Assembly: GCA_027483945.1 (NCBI GenBank)
Contig: JAIXTM010000005.1
Location: 220,894-284,893, forward strand
Origin: Hyphomicrobiales bacterium
Lineage (GTDB): Bacteria; Pseudomonadota; Alphaproteobacteria; Rhizobiales; Beijerinckiaceae
DNA length: 64,000 nucleotides
Direction of reading: 5' to 3'
Part shown: piece by piece, positions 51,073-63,660 of the stretch
Numbering within the stretch: position 1 is the stretch's first letter
How the letters are laid out: every line of letters starts with the position of its first letter
Translations under genes and position numbers: made by a program
The notes under the pieces: model-generated
Told to the model about the DNA's origin: nothing
Seen by the model: only the letters and a program-made list of their open reading frames with translations
Databases searched by the model: none

Positions 51073-53139
51073 TTATTCCGCCGCCTGCGGCAGGCGACCG
51101 GCCGCGAGCGCCGAGCAGTCGGCCATCACGGCGGAGGCCCGCGCGATCGGGTTGGTCAGGTAGAAGTCGGTGATCGGCGAGGCGAAGGGCGCCTTGCCGG
51201 GCTTGGCCTTGGTCTTGGCGAGCCGGGCGAGCGCGCCCGCATCGGCGGGCTCGATCTCGTCGATCCGCGCGAAATGGGGATGCGCGGCCACCAGGGCCTG
51301 CCGCAGGGCGTCCAGGCTGTCGAAAGGCAGGCGCTTGCCGAGTACGTCCGAAAGAGCGCGCAGGATCGCCCAGTCCTCGCGGGCATCGCCCGGCGGGAAC
51401 ACGGCGCGGTTGGCGCGCTGGACCCGGCCTTCGGTGTTCACGTAGAGGCCGGACTTCTCGGTATAGGTCGCCCCCGGCAGGATCACGTCGGCGCGGTGAG
51501 CGCCGCGATCGCCATGCGTGCCTTGGTAGACGACGAAGGCGCCCGGGGCGACGTCGATCTCGTCCGCGCCCAGCAGGAACAGGACGTCGAGGGCGCCCGT
51601 GCCTGCCATGGCCGGGGCGGTCAGCCCGCCCTCGCCCGGTACGAAGCCGAGATCAAGGCCGCCGACGCGAGAGGCGGCGGTGTGCAGCACGGCGAGGCCG
51701 TTCCAGCCGTCGCGGCCGGCGACGCGCGCGGCGAGCGAGAGGACGGCGGCGCCGTCCTCACGGGCAAGCGCGCCCTGCCCGACGATGACGAGCGGCCGTT
51801 CGGCCCTGGCGAACGCCTCGGCGAACGCGCCCTTGCCGGCAACGATGTCGGCCAGCGTATCCGGACCGGCGCCGAGATAGTCGTAGGAATAGGTGAGGTC
51901 CACGCTCTCGCCGACGACGCCGATGGCGACCGGCGCCATGCGCCAGCGCTTGCGGATGCGCGCGTTCAGGACCGGCGCCTCGCGGCGCGGGTTGGAGCCG
52001 ACGATCAGGATGGCGTCGGCCTGCTCGATGCCCTCGATCGTCGGGTTGAAGATGTAGGACGCGCGGCCGTTCGCCGGATCGAGCGCGGCGCCGTCCTGGC
52101 GGCAATCGATGTTGGCGGAGCCGAGCGCCGTCATCAGCGACTTCAGCGCGAACATGTCCTCCACGGAGGCGAGGTCGCCGGCGATGGCGCCGATGCGGCC
52201 GGGAGCTGCCGTCTTCACCCTGGCGGCGATGGCAGCGAAGGCTTCCGCCCAGCTCGCGGCGCGCAGACGGCCGTTCTCGCGCAGATAGGGCCGGTCGAGC
52301 CGCTGCGTCTTCAGGCCGTCCCAGACGAAGCGGGTCTTGTCGGAGATCCACTCCTCGTTCACCGCGTCGTTGATGCGCGGCAGGATGCGCATGACCTCGC
52401 GGCCGCGGCTGTCGACGCGGATGGCCGAGCCGACGGCGTCCATCACGTCGACGGACTCGGTCTTGGTCAGTTCCCAGGGCCGCGCCTTGAAGGCGTAGGG
52501 CTTGGAGGTGAGCGCGCCGACCGGGCACAGGTCGATGACGTTGGCCTGGAGCTCGGAGCCGAGGGCATGCTCCAGATAGGTCGTGATCTCCATGTCCTCG
52601 CCGCGGCCGATCGCGCCGAGGTCGCCCACGCCCGCCACCTCGGCGGTGAACCGGACGCACCGCGTGCAATGGATGCAGCGGTTCATCGAGGTCTTGACCA
52701 GCGGGCCGATATACTTGTCCTCGACCGCACGCTTGTTCTCGTGGAAGCGGGACGTGTCGACGCCGTAGGCCATCGCCTGGTCCTGCAGGTCGCACTCGCC
52801 GCCCTGGTCGCAGATCGGGCAATCCAGCGGATGGTTGATGAGGAGGAACTCCATCACCCCTTCGCGGGCCTTCTTCACCATCGGCGACTTCGTCATCACG
52901 ACCGGCGGCTCGCCGTTCGGGCCGGGGCGCAGGTCGCGCACGCCCATGGCGCAGGACGCGACGGGCTTGGGCGGGCCGCCCTTCACCTCGACGAGACACA
53001 TGCGGCAATTGCCGGCGATGGACAGGCGCTCGTGGTAACAGAAGCGCGGGATCTCGGCGCCCGCCTCCTCGCAGGCCTGGAGGAGCGTGTACTCCGCCGG
53101 AACCTCGACTTCCTGGCCGTCGATGATGAGCTTGGGCAT
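51073..53139 (-). CDS. nuoG: NADH-quinone oxidoreductase subunit G
   Basis: A 688-residue iron-sulfur subunit. The N-terminal domain has the 2Fe-2S ligands in [20 protein letters not shown] with C in VASCAMG, the His/Cys-ligated cluster in [20 protein letters not shown], and [20 protein letters not shown] for a further 4Fe-4S cluster. The molybdopterin-oxidoreductase-like domain (about 220-600) lacks a cofactor role. The final part ends [16 protein letters not shown] sequence and [13 protein letters not shown]. It links NuoF/E to NuoI electrically. Five-base gap to nuoF. Confidence 0.96.
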   Translation of the reverse strand: MPKLIIDGQEVEVPAEYTLLQACEEAGAEIPRFCYHERLSIAGNCRMCLVEVKGGPPKPVASCAMGVRDLRPGPNGEPPVVMTKSPMVKKAREGVMEFLLINHPLDCPICDQGGECDLQDQAMAYGVDTSRFHENKRAVEDKYIGPLVKTSMNRCIHCTRCVRFTAEVAGVGDLGAIGRGEDMEITTYLEHALGSELQANVIDLCPVGALTSKPYAFKARPWELTKTESVDVMDAVGSAIRVDSRGREVMRILPRINDAVNEEWISDKTRFVWDGLKTQRLDRPYLRENGRLRAASWAEAFAAIAARVKTAAPGRIGAIAGDLASVEDMFALKSLMTALGSANIDCRQDGAALDPANGRASYIFNPTIEGIEQADAILIVGSNPRREAPVLNARIRKRWRMAPVAIGVVGESVDLTYSYDYLGAGPDTLADIVAGKGAFAEAFARAERPLVIVGQGALAREDGAAVLSLAARVAGRDGWNGLAVLHTAASRVGGLDLGFVPGEGGLTAPAMAGTGALDVLFLLGADEIDVAPGAFVVYQGTHGDRGAHRADVILPGATYTEKSGLYVNTEGRVQRANRAVFPPGDAREDWAILRALSDVLGKRLPFDSLDALRQALVAAHPHFARIDEIEPADAGALARLAKTKAKPGKAPFASPITDFYLTNPIARASAVMADCSALAAGRLPQAAE

Positions 53140-53144
53140 TCCGG

Positions 53145-54458
<1,314 letters not shown>

Positions 54459-54464
54459 CTGTCC

Positions 54465-55385
54465 TTACCTCTTGCGCTTGGTGCCGGAGCCGTCGGTCGG
54501 CTCGACGGTGGCGGCGGTCTTCGCCCGGCGCTTCGTCGTCGCCTCGGACGAGGCGGAGTTGCCGGAAGCCTCGCGGGCCTCTGCGGAGACGGGAGCCTTG
54601 CCGCGCGCGGTACGCGCAACGGGGCTGTCCGACTTCTGCTGCTCGGCGCGGGTCGGCTCCGGCTTTGCCGGCTCCGGATTGGCCGCGGCGGCAACCGCCT
54701 GCCCGGCGGCCTCGGCCTTCGCCTTGGCGTCCTCCTCGGCGAAGCGCTTCTTCCACGCGCCGACCATGGAGCCATCGAACAGCGCGGGGTCGGTCAGCGT
54801 CTTGACCGCGTCCTTGGGTTCGGAAGCATGACGCCCGTTCTGCGGGCCTGGCTTCACGGGACGTCCGGCGCGCAGGTCTTCGAGCAAAGCGGCGAAGCTC
54901 TCCGGCGTCAGGTCCTCGTAATAATCGTAGCCGATCTGCACCATCGGCGCGTTGCAGCAGGCGCCGAGGCACTCGACCTCGAGCCAGGACAGCTTGCCGT
55001 CGGCCGTCACCGTCTTCTGCGGGCCTATGACATCGTGGCAGACCTTCTTCAGCGCCTCGGCGCCGCGCAGCATGCAGGGGGTCGTGCCGCAGAGCTGGAC
55101 GAAATGCTCGCCCACCGGCTCCAGCGCGAACATCGTGTAGAAGGTCGCGACCTCGAGGACGCGGATATAGGGCATGCCGAGCATGCCCGCGATGTGCCGG
55201 ATCGCGGCCTCCGGCACCCAGCCGCCGCTCTGCTCCTGTGCCTTCCACAGGAGCGGGATCACCGCGGAGGCCTGCCGGCCTTCCGGGTATTTCGCGATCT
55301 GGCGGCCGGCCCACTCGGCGTTCTCCGGCGTGAACGCGAAGGACGCGGGCTGGACTTCCTGGGCGGCGAGACGACGGACGGACAT
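54465..55385 (-). CDS. nuoE: NADH-quinone oxidoreductase subunit E with long C-terminal tail
   Basis: A 306-residue protein. Residues about 1-165 are the thioredoxin-like 2Fe-2S subunit: IPLLWKAQEQSGGWVPEAAI, VLEVATFYTMFALEPVGEHF, and the cluster ligands in QLCGTTPCMLRGAEAL and ECLGACCNAPMVQIGYDYYE. After about residue 190 the chain is a roughly 110-residue extension rich in Ala, Lys, Glu, Pro and Ser ending GSGTKRKR, probably disordered. Such tails vary widely among alphaproteobacteria and are absent in E. coli NuoE (166 residues). Confidence 0.95.
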   Translation of the reverse strand: MSVRRLAAQEVQPASFAFTPENAEWAGRQIAKYPEGRQASAVIPLLWKAQEQSGGWVPEAAIRHIAGMLGMPYIRVLEVATFYTMFALEPVGEHFVQLCGTTPCMLRGAEALKKVCHDVIGPQKTVTADGKLSWLEVECLGACCNAPMVQIGYDYYEDLTPESFAALLEDLRAGRPVKPGPQNGRHASEPKDAVKTLTDPALFDGSMVGAWKKRFAEEDAKAKAEAAGQAVAAAANPEPAKPEPTRAEQQKSDSPVARTARGKAPVSAEAREASGNSASSEATTKRRAKTAATVEPTDGSGTKRKR

Positions 55386-55387
55386 GC

Positions 55388-56578
55388 TCAGCGGTCCACT
55401 TCACCGAAGACGATATCGAGGGAGCCCAGGATGGCCGACACGTCGGCCAGCATGTGCTGGCGGCACATGAAGTCCATGGCCTGGAGATGGGCGAAGCCGG
55501 GAGCGCGGATCTTGCAGCGATACGGCTTGTTGGTGCCGTCCGAGACGAGATAGACGCCGAACTCGCCCTTTGGCGCTTCCACGGCGGCGTAAACCTCGCC
55601 GGCCGGGACGTGGTAGCCCTCGGTGTAGAGCTTGAAATGGTGGATCAGCGCTTCCATCGAGCGCTTCATCTCGCCGCGCTTCGGGGGAGCGATCTTGTTG
55701 TCCTGGACGGTGATCGGCCCCTGTCCTTCCGGCGAGCGAAGCTTCTCCAGGCACTGCTTCATGATGCGCACGGACTGGCGCATCTCTTCCATGCGGATGC
55801 AGTAGCGGTCGTAGCAGTCGCCGTTCTTGCCGATCGGGATGTCGAACTCGAGCTCGTCGTAGCACTCGTAGGGCTGGCTCTTGCGCAGGTCCCAAGCCGC
55901 TCCCGAGCCGCGCACCATCACGCCCGAGAATCCCCACTTCCAGCAGGTGTCGAGATCGACGACGCCAATATCGACGTTGCGCTGCTTGAAGATGCGGTTT
56001 TCGGTCAGCAGGTCCTCCAGGTCGTCGCAGACCTTCAGGAACGGATCGCAGAAGTCCCAGATATCGTCGATCAGCTGCGGCGGCAGGTCCTGGTGCACGC
56101 CGCCGGGACGGACATAGTTGGCGTGCATGCGCGAGCCGGAGGCCCGCTCATAGAACACCATCAGCTTCTCGCGCTCCTCGAAGCCCCAGAGCGGCGGCGT
56201 GAGCGCACCGACATCCATCGCCTGGGTGGTGACGTTGAGGAGGTGCGACAGAAGGCGGCCGATCTCGAGATACAGGACGCGGATGAGCTGCGCGCGCTTG
56301 GGCACGGTCACGCCCATGAGCCTCTCCACGGCGAGGGAGAAGCAATGCTCCTGGTTCATCGGCGCGACGTAGTCGAGCCGGTCGAAATAGGGCACGGCCT
56401 GCGTGTAGGTCTTGACCTCGATCAGCTTCTCGGTGCCGCGATGGAGCAGCCCGATATGCGGATCGACGCGCTCGACGATCTCGCCGTCCAGCTCCAGCAC
56501 GAGGCGCAGCACGCCGTGCGCCGCCGGATGCTGCGGGCCGAAATTGATCGAGAAATTGCGGATCTGGTGCTCGCCCAT
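55388..56578 (-). CDS. nuoD: NADH-quinone oxidoreductase subunit D
   Basis: A 396-residue subunit related to the large subunit of NiFe hydrogenase, forming much of the quinone pocket. The ATG at 56578 overlaps the nuoC stop by one base; a GTG one codon upstream is possible. Motifs: [80 protein letters not shown] and [20 protein letters not shown]. The C-terminus IVFGEVDR is invariant in the family. NuoC and NuoD are separate, not fused. Confidence 0.97.
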   Translation of the reverse strand: MGEHQIRNFSINFGPQHPAAHGVLRLVLELDGEIVERVDPHIGLLHRGTEKLIEVKTYTQAVPYFDRLDYVAPMNQEHCFSLAVERLMGVTVPKRAQLIRVLYLEIGRLLSHLLNVTTQAMDVGALTPPLWGFEEREKLMVFYERASGSRMHANYVRPGGVHQDLPPQLIDDIWDFCDPFLKVCDDLEDLLTENRIFKQRNVDIGVVDLDTCWKWGFSGVMVRGSGAAWDLRKSQPYECYDELEFDIPIGKNGDCYDRYCIRMEEMRQSVRIMKQCLEKLRSPEGQGPITVQDNKIAPPKRGEMKRSMEALIHHFKLYTEGYHVPAGEVYAAVEAPKGEFGVYLVSDGTNKPYRCKIRAPGFAHLQAMDFMCRQHMLADVSAILGSLDIVFGEVDR

Positions 56579-57180
56579 CACGGCTTCCCCGCGGCCTTCT
56601 CGTCACCGGGAAGCACGTAGTCGGTGCCTTCCCAGGGCGAGAGGAAATCGAAGTTGCGGAATTCCTGCCGGAGCTGGACCGGCTCGCTCACGACGCGCTT
56701 CTGTTCATCGTCCCAGCGCACCTCGACGAAGCCGGTGAGCGGGAAGTCCTTGCGCAGCGGGTGACCCTGGAATCCGTAATCGGTCAGGATCCGGCGCAGG
56801 TCCGGATGGCCCGAGAACAGGATGCCGTAGAGATCATACGCCTCGCGCTCGAACCAGTCGGCCGACGGGAAGACCGGCGTGGCCGAGGGGACCAGCGTCT
56901 CCTCGTCGGCCTGCACCTTCACGCGGATGCGCTGGTTCAGGTACGGCGAAAGCAGGTGGTAGACGACATCGAAGCGCTTGGGGCGCTCCGGGTAATCCAC
57001 GCCGCAAATGTCGACGAAGTTGACGAAACGGCACAGCGGGTCGTCGCGCAGGAAGGTGAGCAGGCCGACGATGCCCTCGGCCTGCGCCTCCAGCGTCAAC
57101 TCGCCCAGCGCGATGCCGGCCGTGACGCCGGGATGGTGCCGGCCGATATGCTCGCTCAGCGATACGAGATCAGGGCTCAT
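56578..57180 (-). CDS. nuoC: NADH-quinone oxidoreductase subunit C
   Basis: A 200-residue peripheral-arm subunit. Family sequence: [40 protein letters not shown], the signature [20 protein letters not shown] followed by [20 protein letters not shown], and [20 protein letters not shown]. Length is normal for the unfused form. It begins 42 bases after nuoB. Confidence 0.97.
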   Translation of the reverse strand: MSPDLVSLSEHIGRHHPGVTAGIALGELTLEAQAEGIVGLLTFLRDDPLCRFVNFVDICGVDYPERPKRFDVVYHLLSPYLNQRIRVKVQADEETLVPSATPVFPSADWFEREAYDLYGILFSGHPDLRRILTDYGFQGHPLRKDFPLTGFVEVRWDDEQKRVVSEPVQLRQEFRNFDFLSPWEGTDYVLPGDEKAAGKP

Positions 57181-57222
57181 GCGGTCTCCGTCCGGCCTCG
57201 GGGCGAGGCCGTCGCGCTAGAC

Positions 57223-57831
57223 TTACCGTTCGATCGTGCCGGTGCGGCGGATCTTCTTCTGCAGCAGCAGGACGCCGTAGAGCAGCGCCTCCGCCGTGGG
57301 CGGGCAGCCCGGAACGTAGATGTCGACCGGGACGATCCGGTCGCAGCCGCGCACCACGCTGTAGCTGTAATGGTAGTAGCCGCCGCCATTGGCGCACGAC
57401 CCCATGGAGATGACGTAGCGCGGCTCGGGCATCTGGTCGTAGACCTTGCGCAGCGCGGGAGCCATCTTGTTGGTCAGCGTGCCGGCGACGATCATCACGT
57501 CGGACTGCCGCGGCGAGGCGCGGGGCGCGAAGCCGAAACGCTCGGCGTCGTAGCGCGGCATCGACATCTGCATCATTTCGACGGCGCAGCAGGCAAGGCC
57601 GAACGTCATCCACATGAGCGAGCCGGTGCGCGCCCACTGGATCAGGTCCTCGGTGGACGTGACCAGGAAACCCTTGTCCGCGAGCTCGTCGTTAAGGCCC
57701 ACGAAGAAGGGATCGGTCTGACCGACCGGCTTGCCGGTATTCGGATCGATGATGCCTTTCGCCGCCGGGGCGACCACGGGCGTGCGCCGCGGATCCGTCG
57801 GCTCGACGGGCAGGCCAGGGCTCAGTCCCAT
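57223..57831 (-). CDS. nuoB: NADH-quinone oxidoreductase subunit B
   Basis: A 202-residue subunit holding cluster N2, the last electron carrier before quinone. The ATG at 57831 ([20 protein letters not shown]) overlaps nuoA by ten bases. Ligand regions: [20 protein letters not shown] with the tandem cysteines, [20 protein letters not shown] and [20 protein letters not shown]. The N-terminus has a ~40-residue extension before [20 protein letters not shown]. Such short extensions are common in this order. Confidence 0.96.
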   Translation of the reverse strand: MGLSPGLPVEPTDPRRTPVVAPAAKGIIDPNTGKPVGQTDPFFVGLNDELADKGFLVTSTEDLIQWARTGSLMWMTFGLACCAVEMMQMSMPRYDAERFGFAPRASPRQSDVMIVAGTLTNKMAPALRKVYDQMPEPRYVISMGSCANGGGYYHYSYSVVRGCDRIVPVDIYVPGCPPTAEALLYGVLLLQKKIRRTGTIER

Positions 57832-58199
57832 TCCAGGGCCCCCTTCTTCCATTCGTAGACGAAGCCGATGGTGAGGACGCCCAGGAACACCATCATCGAC
57901 CAGAAACCGGCCCAGCCCAGGTCGCCATAGGCCACGGCCCACGGGAAGAGGAACGCGACCTCGAGATCGAAGATGATGAACAGGATCGCGACCAGGTAGA
58001 ACCGGACGTCGAACTTCATGCGGGCATCGTCGAACGCATTGAAGCCGCATTCGTAGGCTGAAAGCTTCTCCGGGTCCGGGTTCTTGAAAGCCACCGCGAA
58101 CGGGGCGATCAGGAGAGCGAGCCCGATCACGGCCGACACGGCAATGAAGATGCCGAGCGGCAGGTAGTCGTTGAGAAGACTCGGCAGGGTCTGCGTCAT
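57822..58199 (-). CDS. nuoA: NADH-quinone oxidoreductase subunit A
   Basis: A 125-residue three-helix membrane subunit. The ATG at 58199 ([20 protein letters not shown]) is the first gene of the complex I operon. Signature loop: [20 protein letters not shown], followed by [20 protein letters not shown] with the conserved Asp/Glu. It ends [12 protein letters not shown]. The 245-bp upstream region separates it from a divergent plus-strand gene and must hold the nuo promoter. Confidence 0.97.
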   Translation of the reverse strand: MTQTLPSLLNDYLPLGIFIAVSAVIGLALLIAPFAVAFKNPDPEKLSAYECGFNAFDDARMKFDVRFYLVAILFIIFDLEVAFLFPWAVAYGDLGWAGFWSMMVFLGVLTIGFVYEWKKGALEWD

Positions 58200-58444
58200 C
58201 CTACACCCGATCCTGGGCTTGCGCCGGAGGCAGCGGTCCGGCCTTCGGCGTGGACCGCGAAACCTCGCGATTCCAGCAGGCTGGAACCGTTCGAACTTGA
58301 GGCGTGGCTTATCGCAGGCGTCGAGGGGTGGCAAGCGTTCCGGGCGTCGCAGAACGGCCTTTCGCTGTGCCTTTTCCGCTGCCGTGTTCCGCTGGCGCCC
58401 GCGCGTCGTTCGCCGGGACAGCGCAGTGGCATAGACTGATCCCC

Positions 58445-58855
58445 ATGCGCGATTCGGAGTTGACGGTGCGCCGCATCGGAACGATCCCCGCCCTCCTCTT
58501 CCTCGCCGTCACGGGTTCTCAGGCCCATGCCCAGGTGATAGATGTCGGCCGCGCAACGTGCCGCGAGTTCACCGCCCTGTCGGCGCTGGAACGCAGCCAG
58601 ATGACACTCTGGCTGCACGGCTTCTATTCCGGCGCGGCGTTGAGGGCGCAGATCGACAGGTCCAGGCTCGGCGACCTGGAGAGCGCGCTTTTCGACACCT
58701 GCTCCAGACAGCCTGATCTGGCGCTTATCGGATCCGAGCTGCGTGGGCTGGTCCTGATCGGACGTGAGGCGGCGCCCCAGCCGAATACGCAGTCCGTGCC
58801 CGGCGATACCGCTCCGTCATCCCCGGCGCCCGACCGCCCGACGCCGGCGCGCTGA
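58445..58855 (+). CDS. HdeA/HdeB-like periplasmic protein
   Basis: A 136-residue protein. The ATG at 58445 leads into a signal peptide ([20 protein letters not shown], cleavage near AHA-QV at about residue 31). The mature domain has [31 protein letters not shown] and [15 protein letters not shown]: two cysteines about 55 residues apart, as in the acid-stress chaperones HdeA and HdeB, which share this helical fold. The C-terminal ~30 residues are Pro/Thr/Ser-rich and probably disordered. An acid or general periplasmic stress role is inferred from the fold. It is the first of three small plus-strand genes. Confidence 0.75.
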   Translation: MRDSELTVRRIGTIPALLFLAVTGSQAHAQVIDVGRATCREFTALSALERSQMTLWLHGFYSGAALRAQIDRSRLGDLESALFDTCSRQPDLALIGSELRGLVLIGREAAPQPNTQSVPGDTAPSSPAPDRPTPAR

Positions 58856-58878
58856 AGCCGCTGCGGCGTTCCCGGCCC

Positions 58879-58903
58879 GGAACATGGACTCGGGCGGGAC
58901 GTT
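58879..58903 (+). promoter_or_regulatory. EcfG (general stress response) promoter
   Basis: GGAAC at 58879-58883, a 16-base spacer, then CGTT at 58900-58903, exactly matching the alphaproteobacterial sigma-EcfG consensus GGAAC-N16/17-CGTT. It lies 40 bases before the Gln-rich gene start, a natural distance for a short leader. Confidence 0.75.
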
Positions 58904-58942
58904 GATTCCGGCAGGGGGCTTCCACCCACCGGAGGCAACGTC

Positions 58943-59251
58943 ATGAACAACAACCAGCAGTTCGGCGGCCAGGACAACCAGCAGTTCGGCGAGCAGGATC
59001 GCGAGCGCCGCCAGCAGGAACAGGGCTCGCAGGGCTTCGAACGCGGCCGCCAGGACCAGGCCGGTCAGATGGACCAGCAGGGCCAGCAGCGCCAGCAGGG
59101 CCAACAGGGCGAGTTCCGCGAGGAGGAGCAGTTCGGCCAGCAGCAGAACCGCAAGCCCGGCCAGCAGCAGCAGTCGCAGCAGGGCAGCGACAGCCTCGAG
59201 CCGCGCCAGCAGGGCGGCTGGGGCGAGACGCCGGACGAGCAGCAGAGCTGA
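58943..59251 (+). CDS. Glutamine-rich disordered protein, probable general-stress gene
   Basis: A 102-residue protein, about one third glutamine, with Gly, Glu, Arg and Asn and no hydrophobic core (MNNNQQFGGQDNQQFGEQDR at the start, then QQG repeats). A CGGAGG ribosome-binding site precedes the ATG. There is no signal peptide, so it is presumably cytoplasmic and intrinsically disordered. The QQFG motif repeats at least three times. An EcfG-type promoter stands directly upstream, so induction in the general stress response is likely. I know of no defined family; it may act as a hydrophilic protectant or a phase-separating protein, which is speculation. Confidence 0.7.
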   Translation: MNNNQQFGGQDNQQFGEQDRERRQQEQGSQGFERGRQDQAGQMDQQGQQRQQGQQGEFREEEQFGQQQNRKPGQQQQSQQGSDSLEPRQQGGWGETPDEQQS

Positions 59252-59273
59252 TCCCGACCGTCTGAGATCTTAC

Positions 59274-59299
59274 AGGGCCCGCCGTTCGCGGTGGGCCCT
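59274..59299 (+). terminator. Hairpin terminator or attenuator after the Gln-rich gene
   Basis: Stem AGGGCCCGCC with GGTGGGCCCTT around GTTCGC, followed by CTCACTC. The stem is strong but the U tract is poor. It ends 20 bases before the next start codon, so it may lower read-through into the small membrane protein gene. Confidence 0.5.
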
Positions 59300-59319
59300 T
59301 CTCACTCTGGAGGCCGACC

Positions 59320-59520
59320 ATGATCGAAGGCGGATGGGGTTTTGTCCTGATGGCCGTGCTCGGGCCCATCATCCTGGGCGCGGCGATCCTCTATGGCAGC
59401 CGCGAATGGCGGCAGCGGCGGCGCGTCAGGCCCGATGCGATGCAGCTTGGCGAAGCGGGCGATACGCCTGCGGCCCGGGCATCTTCCGCGGCGCGAGGAG
59501 CGTCCGGCGCTCCCGATTGA
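59320..59520 (+). CDS. Small single-pass membrane protein, unknown function
   Basis: A 66-residue protein. CTGGAGG precedes the ATG. Residues about 6-26 (WGFVLMAVLGPIILGAAILY) form one transmembrane helix, followed by a basic stretch REWRQRRRVRP that should stay in the cytoplasm, and an Ala/Ser-rich tail. I have seen similar short MxEGGWGFVL proteins in Methylobacteriaceae-type genomes, always as hypothetical. It may share stress control with the upstream gene through read-through of the hairpin. Confidence 0.65.
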   Translation: MIEGGWGFVLMAVLGPIILGAAILYGSREWRQRRRVRPDAMQLGEAGDTPAARASSAARGASGAPD

Positions 59521-59531
59521 TCACGAGAAAG

Positions 59532-59608
59532 TGGCGCGGGCGACGGGGCTCGAACCCGCGACCTCCGGCGTGACAGGCCGGCACTCTAACCGACTGAGCT
59601 ACGCCCGC
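59532..59608 (-). tRNA. tRNA-Asp (anticodon GUC)
   Basis: A 77-nt tRNA on the minus strand. The acceptor stem pairs GCGGGCG with CGCCCGC, discriminator G, and CCA is encoded. The anticodon loop CTGTCAC gives GUC. D loop AGTCGGTTAGA and T arm GGGTTCGAGCCC are canonical. Confidence 0.95.
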
Positions 59609-59695
59609 GCGGGCGTCGAGACGGCCAGGCCGTCTTCGGTGCCGGGTGTTTATTGGCGGGCCCTTGGCCTGTCAAGGCGATTGAACTCCTTCCCC

Positions 59696-60394
59696 TCAGT
59701 TCGTCTCCCGCCGCCGCGGATTGCCGCGCCGACCCTCGCCGGACATGACCGTGGCGAGGCGGAACCGCGTCAGCTCGGCGGGCGTCAGCACCCGGATGTC
59801 GGAGGACGGCGTCGCGTTCACGATCCGCATCAGCTCGCGGTTGACGCCCATGCGGCCGAGATACCAGCCCAAGACATCATCCGCTCCGTTCGGATCGCGC
59901 CGGGCGTCGATCGAGCCGCCGCCCAGGATGTCCCGCTGCGAGATGCCGCCGTCATAGGACTTGTGGACGCCGACCATGCTCCCGCCGGGCACGAAGCGCT
60001 TCACGCCGCCGGCGAGCACGTAGGCGCAGGCCGAATTGCACTGCGCCGTGCCGTATTGGCTCGGCCCCTGATAGCTCGCGACGATGACGTTGAGCTTCAG
60101 CTGGCGGATGACGATGCCGAGCTTGAGCGCGCCCAGGAGATAGCCGCCGGGCGAATCGATCATGATCGTGCCGACCATGGGCCGCCGTGCCCGCACCAGC
60201 GGCTCCAGCTTGACGAGAAGGTCCTCCGCCGCGCTCAGGCTTACCTGGCCGGTCGCGATGATCGCCAGCGGGCATTCGCCGGAGCAGCCATTCACGGCGA
60301 CAGGCATGAACCGGTACGTCAGCGCCGAGGCGGGAATGGCCGTCGCGGCCAGACCCAGCATGGCGATTGAGGCGGCCAGCAGGGCCTTGATCAT
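59696..60394 (-). CDS. Periplasmic ClpP-fold protein of unknown function
   Basis: A 232-residue protein. The ATG at 60394 starts a signal peptide (MIKALLAASIAMLGLAATAI, cleavage near ASA-LT at residue 24). The mature part resembles the ClpP/crotonase-like family COG3904: GTIMIDSPGGYLLGALKLGI gives the oxyanion-type glycines, and QCNSACAYVLAGGVKRFVPG carries the expected nucleophilic serine and a histidine follows in GVHKSYDGG. Proteolytic activity is inferred from the fold only. A GGAG site lies in the 16-nt gap after tRNA-Val, so the mRNA probably arises by processing of a tRNA-mRNA transcript. Confidence 0.75.
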   Translation of the reverse strand: MIKALLAASIAMLGLAATAIPASALTYRFMPVAVNGCSGECPLAIIATGQVSLSAAEDLLVKLEPLVRARRPMVGTIMIDSPGGYLLGALKLGIVIRQLKLNVIVASYQGPSQYGTAQCNSACAYVLAGGVKRFVPGGSMVGVHKSYDGGISQRDILGGGSIDARRDPNGADDVLGWYLGRMGVNRELMRIVNATPSSDIRVLTPAELTRFRLATVMSGEGRRGNPRRRETN

Positions 60395-60410
60395 CGTCCG
60401 CTCCGGCAAT

Positions 60411-60486
60411 TGGTGGGCGGTGACGGGCTCGAACCGCCGACCCTCTCGGTGTAAACGAGATGCTCTACCAACTGAGCTAACCGCCC
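60411..60486 (-). tRNA. tRNA-Val (anticodon UAC)
   Basis: A 76-nt tRNA on the minus strand. Acceptor GGGCGGT pairs with ACCGCCC, discriminator A, and CCA is encoded. The anticodon stem-loop CTCGTTTACACCGAG gives UAC. T arm GGCGGTTCGAGCCCGTC and the D arm are normal. Confidence 0.95.
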
Positions 60487-60574
60487 GAAAATCGAGAGGG
60501 CGAGCCGGCCGGCCGAGCCGCCGGTCCGCCCTCCCCGCATCCATACGAATCAAGCTTGCCTTTCGCAAGCGAAA

Positions 60575-60598
60575 GCCCCGGAGCTCGCGCCCCGGGGC
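60575..60598 (-). terminator. Probable terminator downstream of lon
   Basis: Stem GCCCCGG (60575-60581) with CCGGGGC (60592-60598), followed on the minus strand by TTTCGCTT. It lies between the lon stop and tRNA-Val. A second inverted repeat, GCTTGC...GCAAGC, is at about 60553-60569. The U tract is moderate. Confidence 0.6.
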
Positions 60599-60625
60599 CA
60601 TCGAACCTCACCCGGCTTCACCCAC

Positions 60626-63046
<2,421 letters not shown>

Positions 63047-63192
63047 CGTCCCAAAGTCCTTTCGGTTGCGGCCGCCCGGCATGCCCAAAATGGGCCATGC
63101 CGCGGCCGGGGCCGGCTGCCTGGCCGCCTCCTCGAGGAGCGCGGCCCGGCGTGATCGGAGCGGCAGGGCCCAGACTCACGTCGCCGTGCCCC

Positions 63193-63223
63193 TAAAGTGG
63201 TCCCGACACGTCTCATCTTCAAG
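63193..63223 (-). promoter_or_regulatory. Possible heat-shock-type promoter of lon
   Basis: On the minus strand CTTGAA (63218-63223), a 17-base spacer, then CCACTTTA (63193-63200). The -35 fits RpoH and the -10 only partly (expected CCTATNT or CCCCAT). It would give a leader of about 140 nt. Lon is a classical heat-shock gene. Confidence 0.35.
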
Positions 63224-63344
63224 CGATGAGGCCTCCTGTCGCGGGCCGATGCACAGGCGATGCCAAGTGGGACGGTACGCGATCTCCGCGCGGCTTGCGG
63301 GCGTGTCGGAACAAGCGAGGCGGTGGCGGCCATCGAGCCTCATC

Positions 63345-63660
63345 GTCTCCCGCCCCTCACCCCGGCCTCTCCCCGCGGGCGGGGAGAGGGGGAAGGCCGC
63401 GACGCCAATCGTTTCCCCTCCCCCTTGCGGGGAGGGGTAAGGGGTGGGGGTCGATGCCGCCTGACACGGACGGATGCCATCCCCTCGCCCCCTCAGGGGG
63501 AGAGGGCCAGGGTGAGGGGGCGCGGGGCGTGGAGCGCGGTGGTCGGCACCGGGCCTCCTCCGGCACCGACCCCCACCCCTGCCCCTCCCCACAAGGGGGA
63601 GGGGAAGACGCGTCGAAGCCCCCGGCCGCGCTGGCGCGCCGGGTTGATGAGGGGTAGGCG
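63345..63660. repeat. Mosaic of intergenic palindromic repeats
   Basis: Tandem fragments of CCTCTCCCC/GGGGAGAGG-type palindromes: CTCTCCCCGCGGGCGGGGAGAG, CCCCTCCCCCTTGCGGGGAGGGG, CCTCGCCCCCTCAGGGGGAGAGGG and CCCCTCCCCACAAGGGGGAGGGG. The same motif family occurs in module B of the repeats at 1.0 and 1.9 kb. The open frames here read PLTLALSP and PHPCPSPQGGGE, well-known artefacts of such repeats, so no gene is called. Confidence 0.7.
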
